A DNA stretch of 64,000 bases from Coleofasciculaceae cyanobacterium (GCA_036703275.1 DATNPK010000028.1:124001-188000); one strand, 5' to 3'. Positions 15,646 to 25,047 are shown, counted from the first letter of the stretch. Notes: generated from the letters alone by a model not told the origin. A program made the numbers and translations.

Positions 15646-17751
15646 TTAAACAGTCTGATAAGGACTAGTTAACTTATCCAATTGATTAACCAGCAGACTA
15701 AGGAACAAACCGACATCTGTTACCACACCGACTGATTCGACTGAACCGCGATCGCTTAACTTAGTCACCACCGCCGGGTTAATATCGACACAGACCATTT
15801 TTACTCCCGCAGGGGTCATATTACCCACGCCAATGGAATGGAGCATCGTAGACAGCATCAGGATCAGGTCTGTACCTTCTAAGAGTTGAGCATATTCCTC
15901 TTGGGCTTTAATTAAATCCATTTGGGTATCGGGTAAAGGACCATCATCCCGAATTGAACCAGCCAGGGCAAAGGGTACATCATGTTTAACGCATTCATAC
16001 ATAATGCCGTGGGTAATAACTCCTTGTTCTACTGCCTTGGCGATGCTGCCATAACGCCGTACTGTATTAATCACTTTTAAATGGTGGCGGTGTCCACCTC
16101 GAACGGGAGTACCTTTTTGCATATCTACACCCAAGGAAGTACCCATCAGTGACTGTTCAATGTCGTGGACGGCGATCGCATTTCCGCCAAGTAAACCTTG
16201 AACATAACCTTCACGAATGAGCGTCGAAAGGTGCTTTGCTCCTCCTGTATGGATTACTACTGGCCCCGCGGTGACAACTACTTTACCGCCGCGATCGCGA
16301 ATTTGACGCAATTCCCAGGCGATTTGTTCTACGACTAATTCAACTCGTCTTTCACTGGATACTCCCGCACCCATAAAGCTAAATTCTTCTTGGGTTTTGA
16401 GTTCTCGATTAGATTTTTTACGCACGGTACGAATTCCTTCTACGCCAACGACGACGCGATCGCCTTGAGCTAAATCCCGCAGGATCTTACACTCAGCCAT
16501 GATGCCAGTAGAACCTTCATCGATCACAATTGCCCCATCCATGCGTTGCTTTTGCACTCGTATCCACTGGTCATTTACCCTGACTTCGGTGGGATAAATA
16601 TTGGTGACATAAAAGTCATCAGGGGCAACTCCTGCTAGATCGCAGGTTTCCATAATCACATTGCTTACATCGTTACTAGGGGCTACTGCACCCAGTTCAA
16701 TTAGCTGACTCATGATTTTTTCCATCACTTCATGGTCAGGGGCAGACACCCTAACGTCTGCATTGGAAGTACTTTGTCTTTCTACACCCAGATTAAAGTT
16801 TAGTACCTTGAAGCTACCGCCGTTGTCTACTACCAAATCCAGAGAACGGTTCATGATTCCTGCATCCAATAAATGACCTTCCATGTGCAGTACCCGACTT
16901 TCTACAGGCGTGCTGGCATGAACATCAGGCAATACAGGCTCATTAATTCTGAGAGTCAGACATTTAGCTGCACCACCAGCTTTGAGGAATTCCGTTAGGG
17001 GTGTTTCAATAACGGTAAAACCAGCCTCTGCCAAACGCTGCTTGAGACTGTCACTCGCCTTATTCATTACTACCGACTGCCCAACGTTAACGCTGTTACA
17101 GGCAAAATTAATCGCATCCGCTTCAGCGAGCGCAATTCGTTTTTCTTTGGGTACACGACCTTCAATAATATGGTTGGAATAAGAATCAAATGCCCCAGGA
17201 TAGTAGAGTAAATAGCCACCAGATAAGGGACACAAACAAGTGTCTAAATGGTAAAAGCGCTCGTCAATTAAGCGTAAAGACAATACCTCAATATCTAACC
17301 ATTTAGCGATATAGGGATGGGAATCTAATTCAGAACGAAAACCATAGCCAGCCCACAACCAACGCCCTTCACGGTCTAATAAAGCATCTCCTGCACCTTC
17401 AAACGGCAAGTCTTTGGGCAATTCAAACACATTAAAGCCGTTATTTTCAAACCACTGTTTAAAGTATGGTTCTTCTCCCTGACGTTCGGGATGATAAAAA
17501 CGACTGAGAACTGCATTGTCTCCCAATACTAAACCCGCATTAGCAGTAAATACCATATCAGGAACACCTTGTTGTCCTTGGACTAAATCTACCTTAGCTA
17601 GGTCATTCAGCACAAAATTTAGTTTAGACCACTGTTCCACGGCTTTATCGCGCGAGGATTTATGAATATTTCCTTCCATCCAGGGATTGATTACATAGTC
17701 TACGTCATAGTGATCTGGTGCGCACATTAAGATGCGAATCGGTTCAGTCAT
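15646..17751 (-). CDS. argZ: Arginine dihydrolase ArgZ/AgrE (bifunctional N-terminal dihydrolase with LOR/SDH-type C-terminal domain)
   Basis: The enzyme converts arginine to ornithine, CO2 and ammonia and feeds the cyanobacterial ornithine-ammonia cycle that mobilises cyanophycin nitrogen. The 701-residue protein has an N-terminal guanidino-group-modifying domain. Asn71 (MVFTANAGL), His168 (RFYHLDTCL) and the nucleophile Cys264 (GGAAKCLTL) fall exactly at the positions I know for Synechocystis ArgZ. The C-terminal half (from about residue 290) is the LOR/SDH bifunctional-conserved domain with a Rossmann-like NAD-binding part; in Anabaena AgrE this half makes proline from ornithine. The ATG at 17751 is unambiguous. 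Confidence 0.95.
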   Translation of the reverse strand: MTEPIRILMCAPDHYDVDYVINPWMEGNIHKSSRDKAVEQWSKLNFVLNDLAKVDLVQGQQGVPDMVFTANAGLVLGDNAVLSRFYHPERQGEEPYFKQWFENNGFNVFELPKDLPFEGAGDALLDREGRWLWAGYGFRSELDSHPYIAKWLDIEVLSLRLIDERFYHLDTCLCPLSGGYLLYYPGAFDSYSNHIIEGRVPKEKRIALAEADAINFACNSVNVGQSVVMNKASDSLKQRLAEAGFTVIETPLTEFLKAGGAAKCLTLRINEPVLPDVHASTPVESRVLHMEGHLLDAGIMNRSLDLVVDNGGSFKVLNFNLGVERQSTSNADVRVSAPDHEVMEKIMSQLIELGAVAPSNDVSNVIMETCDLAGVAPDDFYVTNIYPTEVRVNDQWIRVQKQRMDGAIVIDEGSTGIMAECKILRDLAQGDRVVVGVEGIRTVRKKSNRELKTQEEFSFMGAGVSSERRVELVVEQIAWELRQIRDRGGKVVVTAGPVVIHTGGAKHLSTLIREGYVQGLLGGNAIAVHDIEQSLMGTSLGVDMQKGTPVRGGHRHHLKVINTVRRYGSIAKAVEQGVITHGIMYECVKHDVPFALAGSIRDDGPLPDTQMDLIKAQEEYAQLLEGTDLILMLSTMLHSIGVGNMTPAGVKMVCVDINPAVVTKLSDRGSVESVGVVTDVGLFLSLLVNQLDKLTSPYQTV

Positions 17752-17799
17752 GGTAATTGTTGTGTGAAAAAGTAAATAAAATAAATGAGCAACTCGACA

Positions 17800-18183
17800 C
17801 TAGCTACCAGTGTATTGAGCAATCCAAGCACCAAATAAAAAGGCATTATAAAATTTTGTTACTTGGTTAAATCTAGTAGTTGGCAATAGCTCGATGATTC
17901 TAGCTTCTGGTACAAAATAGATTGAGTTATTCATTGAAGTTTGAAAGTTGGTTTCCGCTTCTACTCTAGATTTATTATCTAACTGACTAAAATAAAGAGA
18001 CTGCCAAGCCTCTTTAAATTTAGCAAAGTAGGGTAAAGATTTATCACCATGAAGATCGGCTAACACTAATTGTGCGCTAGCTCTCAAACGCCGAGCAGTA
18101 TCTTTAAGCAATTGCAGTTTAGAGCCATTATCGGGAAGAACGTGCATCACCAGCATTAATTTCTGCCATTTACTTTCTGCCAT
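17800..18183 (-). CDS. Small helical protein of unknown function
   Basis: The 127-residue protein is predicted by eye to be helical, with a basic N-terminal half (SKWQKLMLVMHVLPDNGSKL) and no transmembrane segment or known motif. I do not recognise a family. It starts with ATG at 18183 and lies upstream of argZ on the same strand with a 48-bp gap, so the two could be cotranscribed. A link to arginine metabolism is only suggested by position. Codon use and HIP1 content look like the neighbours, so there is no sign of transfer. Confidence 0.6.
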   Translation of the reverse strand: MAESKWQKLMLVMHVLPDNGSKLQLLKDTARRLRASAQLVLADLHGDKSLPYFAKFKEAWQSLYFSQLDNKSRVEAETNFQTSMNNSIYFVPEARIIELLPTTRFNQVTKFYNAFLFGAWIAQYTGS

Positions 18184-18365
18184 TTAATTTCGCCTTTGTC
18201 ATGCTTGTACCTCAGCAAGTACTGACAAGATATTGCACTCTATCAGAACTGAATAATAATACTATAAAGTGTTGTGCCAAATTATCTGGCTAGCTAGCTA
18301 ATGTTATCAAACTCTAATATTCAACTTTGGTTGATAATTTTAGAGATTTTTCTTAAACCAAAAAA

Positions 18366-18647
18366 TTAATTTTTCGACTTATTTTTTTGGCTTTTGGGTG
18401 GAGTACGCTGGTGGCCAAAATATTTCTCACTCCGATAGCGCAGCCAGATTCTAAGCTGTTGTGGAATTTGCTCTTTTTGTTCTTGGGTCAAAGTATTGTA
18501 GAGTGCGATCGCTTTTTCTCTTTCTCCTCGACAAGCAGCATTATTATGAGCATCCCAATAACTGCGCGCCACTCTAATGCGCCGACACACTTCTTTGACT
18601 AATTCTTTGCCCTGCAATACTTGGTTTTTCTTTTTTTTGGCAACCAT
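18366..18647 (-). CDS. Small basic protein, unknown (cyanobacterial type)
   Basis: The 93-residue protein is Lys/Arg-rich at both ends (MVAKKKKNQ and PPKSQKNKSKN). Its central helical region contains RRIRVARSYWDAHNNAACRGEREKA with an evenly spaced pattern that looks evolutionarily constrained, followed by TQEQKEQIPQQLRIWLRYRSEKYFG. There is no named motif and no membrane segment; the charge suggests nucleic-acid or ribosome association, but that is inference. It sits between dusA and the 127-residue unknown gene on the same strand. Confidence 0.65.
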   Translation of the reverse strand: MVAKKKKNQVLQGKELVKEVCRRIRVARSYWDAHNNAACRGEREKAIALYNTLTQEQKEQIPQQLRIWLRYRSEKYFGHQRTPPKSQKNKSKN

Positions 18648-18729
18648 GATTATGTTGATGTTCCCTTTTACCTATCTCAATCAGAAAATTTATTTTGCCC
18701 GACTATTTACTTATTTACTTACCTAATAT

Positions 18730-19725
18730 CTACCGATAAACTTTATCCAACGCAGCACTAATAACCAAAGAATCTGCCCCTGGTAAACAGGCGTTTTCTG
18801 TAATATAGCGTTTCCAAACTTTTGTGCCTGGCTGTTCGGCAAATAACTGTAGCATATGGCGGCTAATAGAATTGAGTTTTGTTCCTTTGCCGATCCAATA
18901 GTCAATATAGGGCAGCATCGCTTGAACAATTTCCTGGCGCGATCGCGGGGTGACAGCTTCGCCAAAAATATCTCGATCTACCGTAGCGAAAATATAGGGG
19001 CGATCGTATGCAGCACGCCCAATCATTACTGCATCTACAAATTCTAAATGAGTTTTAGTTTGTTCGAGGGTAGTAATACCGCCATTGATTTCGATAAATA
19101 GGTGAGGAAAATCTTGTTTGAGACGATAGACATCTTCGTAACGCAAAGGAGGGACATCGCGATTTTCTTTGGGACTTAAACCCTGTAGCCAAGCTTTACG
19201 GGCATGAACGCTAAAGTTAGTACAGCCAGCCTGAGAGACGATCCGAACAAAGTTAACCATGTCTTCATAGCGATCGCATTCATCTACCCCAATTCGCTGC
19301 TTTACAGTCACGGGAATCTTAACTGCCTGCTGCATCGCTTCTACTGCATCGGCGACTAATTCTGGTTGCGTCATCAAACAAGCTCCAAAATTACCGTTTT
19401 GCACCCTAGGACTAGGACAGCCGATGTTTAAGTTAATGGCATCATAGCCCCAATCTTCGCCAATTTTGGCGCATTCGGCTAGTTGTGTGGGGCTGTCTCC
19501 CCCTAGCTGTAGCACCAACGGTTTTTCTTCAGGAGAAAAGTCTAGAAGTTTATGGCGATCGCCGTGAATAATCGCCTGAGAAGTAATCATTTCTGTATAT
19601 AGTAGAGTGCGACGGCTAATTTGACGCAGGAAGTAACGATAATGACGATCTGTACGATCCATCATCGGCGCAATACTCAAAAGGAGATTAATATTTATTT
19701 GTCGAGCGTGAAAATTGCTGTTCAT
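18730..19725 (-). CDS. dusA: tRNA-dihydrouridine synthase A
   Basis: DusA reduces uridine to dihydrouridine at positions 20/20a of tRNA using FMN. The 331-residue protein begins with the family motif LLSIAPMMDRTDRHYRYFLR, has the FMN/tRNA site LVLQLGGDSP, the catalytic Cys in NLNIGCPSPRVQNGNFGACL, VKQRIGVDECDRYEDM, the HARKAWLQGLSPKENRDVPP loop specific to DusA, and the FMN phosphate site INGGITT...MIGRAAY. Length and start (ATG at 19725) fit the family. It precedes the small basic protein gene on the same strand with an 82-bp gap. Confidence 0.95.
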   Translation of the reverse strand: MNSNFHARQININLLLSIAPMMDRTDRHYRYFLRQISRRTLLYTEMITSQAIIHGDRHKLLDFSPEEKPLVLQLGGDSPTQLAECAKIGEDWGYDAINLNIGCPSPRVQNGNFGACLMTQPELVADAVEAMQQAVKIPVTVKQRIGVDECDRYEDMVNFVRIVSQAGCTNFSVHARKAWLQGLSPKENRDVPPLRYEDVYRLKQDFPHLFIEINGGITTLEQTKTHLEFVDAVMIGRAAYDRPYIFATVDRDIFGEAVTPRSRQEIVQAMLPYIDYWIGKGTKLNSISRHMLQLFAEQPGTKVWKRYITENACLPGADSLVISAALDKVYR

Positions 19726-19945
19726 GTTGCAATTATTGAGTTTAAATATTGCGTTGTAAATTTTGGTTTTAGCTCTTAGTTTTTAGTTTTTGAAGACAAC
19801 CCCAAAAGCTGATAAATTTTATTTTCAGATCCTGATTCGGTAACGCCAAGTTTTTTAGCTAACTATGTTGACGATTTAATTATTACGGAATTTGATTTTT
19901 ATCAAACCGAATTACCAAAACTTATCTAACAAGTTTGTAGCTTAT

Positions 19946-20959
19946 TCAAAACCAATCTTGGTTATTAGAGGAGGGTGTAGCTTTTTTGGTTTTAAAGCCA
20001 AATTCTCCTTCATTTGCGCAAGGGTTTGGCTGATTTTGAGCGGGTTCGCTGGAATTAGACCAATCAGTAAAGTTATTAATAAATTCTTGACTAGCAGCGG
20101 CTACTTTAGCAGCTTGTTGTAAAGTAATATCTATATCTTCTTTGGCGCGGTTAGAAATTTTTTGGGAGAAAGATGAATTAATCTGAGAATTGGAGTTTTC
20201 TAAAGGTAGCTTGGCTGTAGATTTTTGAGCAGCAACAATTCTGTCTTGAATTTTAAAGCGATCTAGTTGAACAATAGTTTGATTGAGGAAAGGACTATTA
20301 ATCAATGCTTTTCCCTTGATGTTTAGACAAGTAGAAGTCAATTTCAGAGATTGAGCCGATGTCAACCACAGTAGATTATTTTGTTGAGTGAAACTAGGCC
20401 AAAGATAAGTTTTATCAGGATATTTAGAGCGATCGTTTAACTGAGGAATTTGCTGATTTGCAGTAGAGATATTGACCCCAAAGCTTAGAGGTTGATATTG
20501 GCTTAATGAAGGGTGTCTGATATCTTGCTCGTAATCTTTAACTAACCAGACCTTTTCAATTTCATGATAGAGAGTTTTGAAGTTGTCTAAACGTTCTTCT
20601 GTATAAGCAGGAAAATCCTCAATGTTTTTAGCCTGAGTTAATTGAGTCACATAACCGACAAAAACGTATAGGGGTCTACCGCGATCGTCTTTTGCCATAA
20701 CTTCGAGCGAATCCTCGCCTAACTGACCAATTAAATCCCGCACCATACAGGTAACGCCAACGATACAGTAGTCATCGTTTTTAAACAGTGACCAGCGAGG
20801 AGAATCTGCCAAATTTCTAGCTTGCTGAGTGGTGGCTAGAATGTATTGTGAAGCCCAGTTAATATCGTGTCCAGTGAAGTTGTCTGGAACAGTGATAAAG
20901 CGAAAATCTAAATGATAACTTCGTCCATAGATAATTGCCGCCCACTCTCGCTTAGACAT
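19946..20959 (-). CDS. Unknown protein, third gene of a kinase-GTPase operon
   Basis: The 337-residue protein is soluble, with an N-terminal globular half (about residues 1-170) that includes REWAAIIYGRSYHLDFRF, a CIVGVTCMVRDLIGQLG stretch and GRPLYVFVGYVTQL. A polar, Ser/Gln/Asn-rich half ending in NNQDWF follows. I do not recognise the family with certainty. The position and the YGRS..DFRF..P start suggest a GTPase-associated partner of the kind described in bacterial NTP-dependent conflict systems; that is inference. Its ATG (20959) overlaps the last 8 bases of the GTPase gene and has a GAGG element just upstream, so translation is probably coupled. Confidence 0.65.
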   Translation of the reverse strand: MSKREWAAIIYGRSYHLDFRFITVPDNFTGHDINWASQYILATTQQARNLADSPRWSLFKNDDYCIVGVTCMVRDLIGQLGEDSLEVMAKDDRGRPLYVFVGYVTQLTQAKNIEDFPAYTEERLDNFKTLYHEIEKVWLVKDYEQDIRHPSLSQYQPLSFGVNISTANQQIPQLNDRSKYPDKTYLWPSFTQQNNLLWLTSAQSLKLTSTCLNIKGKALINSPFLNQTIVQLDRFKIQDRIVAAQKSTAKLPLENSNSQINSSFSQKISNRAKEDIDITLQQAAKVAAASQEFINNFTDWSNSSEPAQNQPNPCANEGEFGFKTKKATPSSNNQDWF

Positions 20960-21944
20960 CAGCAGTTACCTCACTGCCATTAAAATAGAGTGAAGCCTGC
21001 TGTAGCTCCCCAGAAAGCAACTTCATATTTTCTTCTACGATCGCCATTTCAGTCTCACAAGTCTGTAGCTGAGTGCTTGTTGCCTGTAGTTCTGAATTTT
21101 TAAGCAACTGTAGTAAAGTAGGAGACTGTTTAATTGTTTCCACGGCAAGAGTTTGATGATCGCGTTGAGTCTTTAATTTAAGACCGTAAGCTCGCAGCTG
21201 AGAATATACGGCAAAAACCACAGGTAGATGAGCATTAACTGGAATGATATTAGCATTCTCAGGATCGTTACATAGTTCTTTGCCTAAGCTGACTGGACAA
21301 ATCATCACTAGCCAACCTGAATTAGGGGTAAATAACGCCTGAAATAATTTTTTTACGTCGGCAATAATCTCGTCCTTGTCTCGATGGTGGCACAGATCGT
21401 ACTTAGTAATCACGATCGCCACCGGAAAAGGATTCTTAGGATTGGGATTTTTATTAATACTAATGTACTGCTGAATAAATTGATTCATGCGATCGCTTTT
21501 AATTTCTCGCACTGTATTAGGGGTAATTGGACTAGTTAAATACTCTCCAGAAATACCCAAAAATAAGCACTGAGATTCAGTCAGGTACTGAACTAAATCC
21601 GCTACGTCTTGTTCGGTAGAGCGATCGCTTAATGCCAAACCACGATAGTCTAGCCACTGAAAACTCATCAGGGGTCGAAAACCATAGCTAAAGTTAAACC
21701 CATAGTATTCCATGGTTGCAGCGTTAGGAGTTGGCCAACGATCTTCACCCTTGAGGGAAATTAATTTTTCCCATCTTTGAGTCAGTTCTAAATCCAAGTC
21801 CATATCTTTGGCAGCGAGGGTAAATCCTTTAACTCCCGTTTGCATTACTGCATACATCCCAAGTAAATAACTAGTTTTACCAGCACCAGTAGTGCCTAAC
21901 ATGGTAATTTTAATTTCTTCAAGCTTCATGTTTTCTAAAACCAT
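20952..21944 (-). CDS. TRAFAC-like GTPase, partner of adjacent Ser/Thr kinase
   Basis: The 330-residue protein has a Walker A/G1 motif GTTGAGKTS (residues 17-25). A switch-like region ends in a G3/Walker B variant, SFQWLDYRG, with DYRG in place of DxxG, followed by a G4 element VITKYDLC (TKxD). A C-terminal helical region from about residue 255 looks coiled-coil. No membrane segment is present. The gene overlaps the kinase stop by 10 bases and the downstream gene start by 8 bases, showing a translationally coupled three-gene unit. The DYRG variant resembles the GTPases found with kinases and GTPase-associated proteins in predicted bacterial conflict or signalling systems. Function is unproven. 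Confidence 0.8.
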   Translation of the reverse strand: MVLENMKLEEIKITMLGTTGAGKTSYLLGMYAVMQTGVKGFTLAAKDMDLDLELTQRWEKLISLKGEDRWPTPNAATMEYYGFNFSYGFRPLMSFQWLDYRGLALSDRSTEQDVADLVQYLTESQCLFLGISGEYLTSPITPNTVREIKSDRMNQFIQQYISINKNPNPKNPFPVAIVITKYDLCHHRDKDEIIADVKKLFQALFTPNSGWLVMICPVSLGKELCNDPENANIIPVNAHLPVVFAVYSQLRAYGLKLKTQRDHQTLAVETIKQSPTLLQLLKNSELQATSTQLQTCETEMAIVEENMKLLSGELQQASLYFNGSEVTADV

Positions 21945-22984
21945 TTGTTTTGCTTGGGAAAAGATTTTTGAGGCGAATTAGCTTGACCTTGACGCAGCGA
22001 ACTATCTCGCTGTTTTTCGGCTGGGTACTGTTCATCAAAAACGCTCCAGGCATTTGAAGCTGAACCATAGAAGCTATCTAATTTGACCTTTGAACGCAGT
22101 TGGCTGGAATCTAAATGGAGTAGATCGAGAAATTGACGAACCGACTGTAATCGCTCTGTAACGTCCATAATCATCGCACTGGCGATCGCTTCACTGACGT
22201 GAGCGCTAATCTGTGGAGTAATTTGTCGGACTGTTTTTAATTCAACCCCTGCTGCTCTTTCAATAGCTGATACTGGTGCTTCTCCCGTTAATAAATGATA
22301 CAGCGTCGAACCCAAAGCATAAATATCGGTAAATGCGCCATACTTTAAAGCGCGTCCATATTGTTCTAAGGGAGCATAGCCAGGAGTCAGCATGGTGGTA
22401 TATCTGGTAGTACAGTTAGTGGTAAAGTCTCTAGCTGCACCGAAGTCGATCAAGACGACTCTTCCGTCATCTGCCAACATAATATTGTCTGGCTTGATAT
22501 CTCGATGTAAAAACTGAGCCTGATGCAGAATTTCTAGAGCCTCACCCACTTTCGCAATATGCTTGAGAGCTTTAGCTTCGCTTAATTTACCCTGACGCTG
22601 TTTTAGTAGCTCCGCCAAGGTTCTACCCCGAAGATACTCCATCACCATATAGGCAGTATTGTTTTCCTCAAAATAGTAGAAAACTTGGACAATTCCAGGA
22701 TGATTAAACTGACCTAGAGTCTGACCTTCTAATAAAAACTTTTGTTTAGCCTTGCTGTAAGTGTCTAAATTCCAGCGACCCGCAGAAACCACTGTTGAAC
22801 CTTCTCGCCAACACCCTTCGGGAAAAAATTCTTTGACCGCGACGGCACGATTTAATCTGGTGTCGATGCCTTGGTAAGTAATACCAAAACCGCCCTGACC
22901 AAGTGGCTGCTTAATTCTATATTCGCCATTTGCTAGACAAGCACCAGGACTTAACACACCCTTAACCCTGGTAAATACACCCAT
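21935..22984 (-). CDS. Hanks-type Ser/Thr protein kinase, first gene of kinase-GTPase operon
   Basis: The 349-residue kinase has all catalytic landmarks: glycine loop LGQGGFGITY (residues 28-37), VAVKEFF with Lys51, HRDIKPDNIML (160-170), DFGAA (180-184) and the activation segment TPGYAPLEQY. The C-terminal 70 residues are polar and disordered; there is no transmembrane helix or sensor domain, unlike the second kinase in this window. It therefore probably acts in the cytosol on its operon partners. The following GTPase gene starts inside its last codons. The ATG at 22984 is preceded by a GGAGAG element in the leader. Confidence 0.9.
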   Translation of the reverse strand: MGVFTRVKGVLSPGACLANGEYRIKQPLGQGGFGITYQGIDTRLNRAVAVKEFFPEGCWREGSTVVSAGRWNLDTYSKAKQKFLLEGQTLGQFNHPGIVQVFYYFEENNTAYMVMEYLRGRTLAELLKQRQGKLSEAKALKHIAKVGEALEILHQAQFLHRDIKPDNIMLADDGRVVLIDFGAARDFTTNCTTRYTTMLTPGYAPLEQYGRALKYGAFTDIYALGSTLYHLLTGEAPVSAIERAAGVELKTVRQITPQISAHVSEAIASAMIMDVTERLQSVRQFLDLLHLDSSQLRSKVKLDSFYGSASNAWSVFDEQYPAEKQRDSSLRQGQANSPQKSFPKQNKWF

Positions 22985-23377
22985 GAATTACAACTCTCCA
23001 ACGACACTTGCCCGACTTTTCGTGCATACTTAAGATTTATTTTAGACTTAGCTTCTCTATCTTAAACTGTATTTAGTTAGTTTTTTGATTAGCTTACTTT
23101 GATTAGTTTACCTAGATATAAATACTCAAGTACTCAAATTTTTCTTCAGCTTATCGTGAGTGCCAAATTTTTTAATTTTGGGTAATCATCAGTTTTTCTC
23201 TGGTTAATAATTAAAGAATATTAAGCTAAACTTTGTTAGGCAATAGCCAACTCAGTCCTCGTCTATACTCTAAAATCTGCCGATAAAATGATCGTAGGAT
23301 GAATAATTTTAAGGCATTAAAATGTTCTAATTGTGAAAGGCATCTTAGAGCAGTTGCACTTGAATCTTGGGGAGGAT
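22985..23377. other. Divergent promoter region of the kinase operon and the NahK-like gene
   Basis: This spacer is AT-rich without a repeat or a strong hairpin. A tiny frame at 23299-23388 (29 codons, with a CSNC pair) ends inside the start of the next gene and might be a leader peptide, but nothing supports its translation except a weak AGGAT before its ATG. Confidence 0.35.
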
Positions 23378-24499
23378 ATGACAGATAAGCCTGGGACAAT
23401 TAATCAAACTCTTAATATGCTAATTGAAATTGCCGATCAATTTAAACTAAGCGGTGAAATTGTTGATCTTCAACAATACGGTAGTGGTAACATCAATAGC
23501 ACGTTTTTAGTTACCTTAGACACTGAACCACCATTTATTTTGCAACGCCTCAACACTACGGTGTTCTGCCAGCCAGAATTGGTCATGAGTAACATTTGCG
23601 TTTTATCTGACTATGTTTGTCAACGGTTAGAGCAATTCAATCTCCCTTCAAATCGCCGTTGGTTGATGCCTCAAGTTTTGTTTACTTGCGCCAAGCAAAA
23701 TCATTGGATAGCTGAAGATAATTCTTTCTGGCGTGCCATGAGCTTTATCGATAATTCCCAATCCTTTGATACTATTCAAAATATTCAGCACGGGTATGAA
23801 ATTGGCTATGGCTTAGGAATGTTTCATCGTTTAATTAATAATCTACCAGCAACACAATTGGCAGATACTCTAGAAGGATTTCATATTACCTCTCGATATC
23901 TACAGCATTACAATCAGGTAATTGCAGTCAATAAAATAGAATCATCCCCTGAGATTAGCTATTGTCTTAAATTTATCAGCGATCGCATCAATCTGGCTCA
24001 TGTTCTCGAAAACGCCCAAGCATCAGGCAAGCTTGAACTGAGAATAATTCACGGCGATCCTAAAATAAATAACATTATGATCGACTGTTCTACTAAGCAG
24101 GCTGTAGCGATGATCGATCTCGATACAGTCAAACCTGGTTTAATTCATTATGATATCGGCGATTGTTTGCGATCGGGCTGTAATGCTTTGGGAGAGGAAA
24201 CCGATAGCTGGGAAAAAGTGACTTTTGAGCCAGAACTCGCTCAAGCTATCTTAAGAGGCTATTTAGAAGTTGCTCAATTTTTGACCAAACATGACTATGA
24301 ATATATCTACGACTCGATTCGGTTATTAGCTTTTGAATTAGGACTGAGATTTTTTACCGATTATTTAGAGGGCAATGTTTACTTTAACGTCAATCATGCC
24401 GAACATAACTTAGCTAGAGCTTTGGTGCAATTCAAACTAACTGAAAGTATCGAAAAGCAGGAACAAGAAATTAACCAAATAATTGCTGATTTAAGATGA
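23378..24499 (+). CDS. APH-fold small-molecule kinase, N-acetylhexosamine kinase-like
   Basis: The 373-residue protein belongs to the aminoglycoside phosphotransferase/choline kinase fold. The N-terminal lobe has YGSGNINSTFLV and ILQRLNTTVF, followed by MSNICVLSDYV, a combination I associate with N-acetylhexosamine 1-kinase (NahK) and relatives. The catalytic loop is RIIHGDPKINNIMID and the metal-binding motif is MIDLDTVKPG. A perfect Shine-Dalgarno (GGGGAGGA, 23369-23376) directly precedes the ATG at 23378, so I chose this over the GTG at 23333. Its 3' end overlaps the next gene by four bases (ATGA), indicating an operon. The sugar substrate is inferred, not shown. Confidence 0.8.
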   Translation: MTDKPGTINQTLNMLIEIADQFKLSGEIVDLQQYGSGNINSTFLVTLDTEPPFILQRLNTTVFCQPELVMSNICVLSDYVCQRLEQFNLPSNRRWLMPQVLFTCAKQNHWIAEDNSFWRAMSFIDNSQSFDTIQNIQHGYEIGYGLGMFHRLINNLPATQLADTLEGFHITSRYLQHYNQVIAVNKIESSPEISYCLKFISDRINLAHVLENAQASGKLELRIIHGDPKINNIMIDCSTKQAVAMIDLDTVKPGLIHYDIGDCLRSGCNALGEETDSWEKVTFEPELAQAILRGYLEVAQFLTKHDYEYIYDSIRLLAFELGLRFFTDYLEGNVYFNVNHAEHNLARALVQFKLTESIEKQEQEINQIIADLR

Positions 24500-25026
24500 A
24501 ATCTACTTTTGATCTCTTTTGTTTCGCTAAAAATACTGCTCCAGCGGTTAAAATTTCTGGCAATATTAACCGTCAAAATAATCAACTCAAAATTTCATAC
24601 AAACTTGAGGGAGTATCGCAAATTATTATTCCTAAAAAAGTCAATTCTCTGACTCGCCAAGATAATCTTTGGGAACATACCTGTTTTGAATTTTTTATCG
24701 GACTTAAAGACTCAACTAAATACTGGGAATTTAATCTCTCTCCCGCAGGAGATTGGAATGTTTTTCGCTTTTCTAACTATCGACAGTGTATGTCCGAAGA
24801 AGTAGCTTTTGAGTCTTTACCCCTTAATGTTTTACAGCAGGCTAATTCTTTGCAGCTTCAGTCAGAAGTTGACCTGAATCAAATTATTTCTCTCCAACAA
24901 AGTTTAGCAGTTGGCGTTACTACCGTAATTAAAGATCAAAAACAGCAGCTTAGTTATTGGGCATTAACTCATCGGGGCAAAGAAGCAGATTTTCATCATC
25001 GAGATAGTTTTATGATTAATCTGTAG
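24496..25026 (+). CDS. DOMON-like domain protein
   Basis: The 176-residue protein is a beta-rich domain with LWEHTCFEFFIGLKDSTKYWEFNLSP and GDWNVFRFSNYR, patterns that match the DOMON-like carbohydrate or cofactor-binding proteins common in cyanobacteria. It has no signal peptide, so it is probably cytosolic. The ATG overlaps the stop of the NahK-like kinase (ATGA). Translational coupling and the sugar-binding-type fold suggest both act on the same glycan-derived metabolite; this is inference. The gene converges on fmdB with a 21-bp gap. Confidence 0.75.
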   Translation: MKSTFDLFCFAKNTAPAVKISGNINRQNNQLKISYKLEGVSQIIIPKKVNSLTRQDNLWEHTCFEFFIGLKDSTKYWEFNLSPAGDWNVFRFSNYRQCMSEEVAFESLPLNVLQQANSLQLQSEVDLNQIISLQQSLAVGVTTVIKDQKQQLSYWALTHRGKEADFHHRDSFMINL

Positions 25027-25047
25027 TTGGTATTGCTAGTTGATTGT

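Noticed and set aside
18723-18965. 80-codon minus-strand frame inside dusA
   Set aside because: Lies in an alternative frame of the intact dusA gene without its own start signals.
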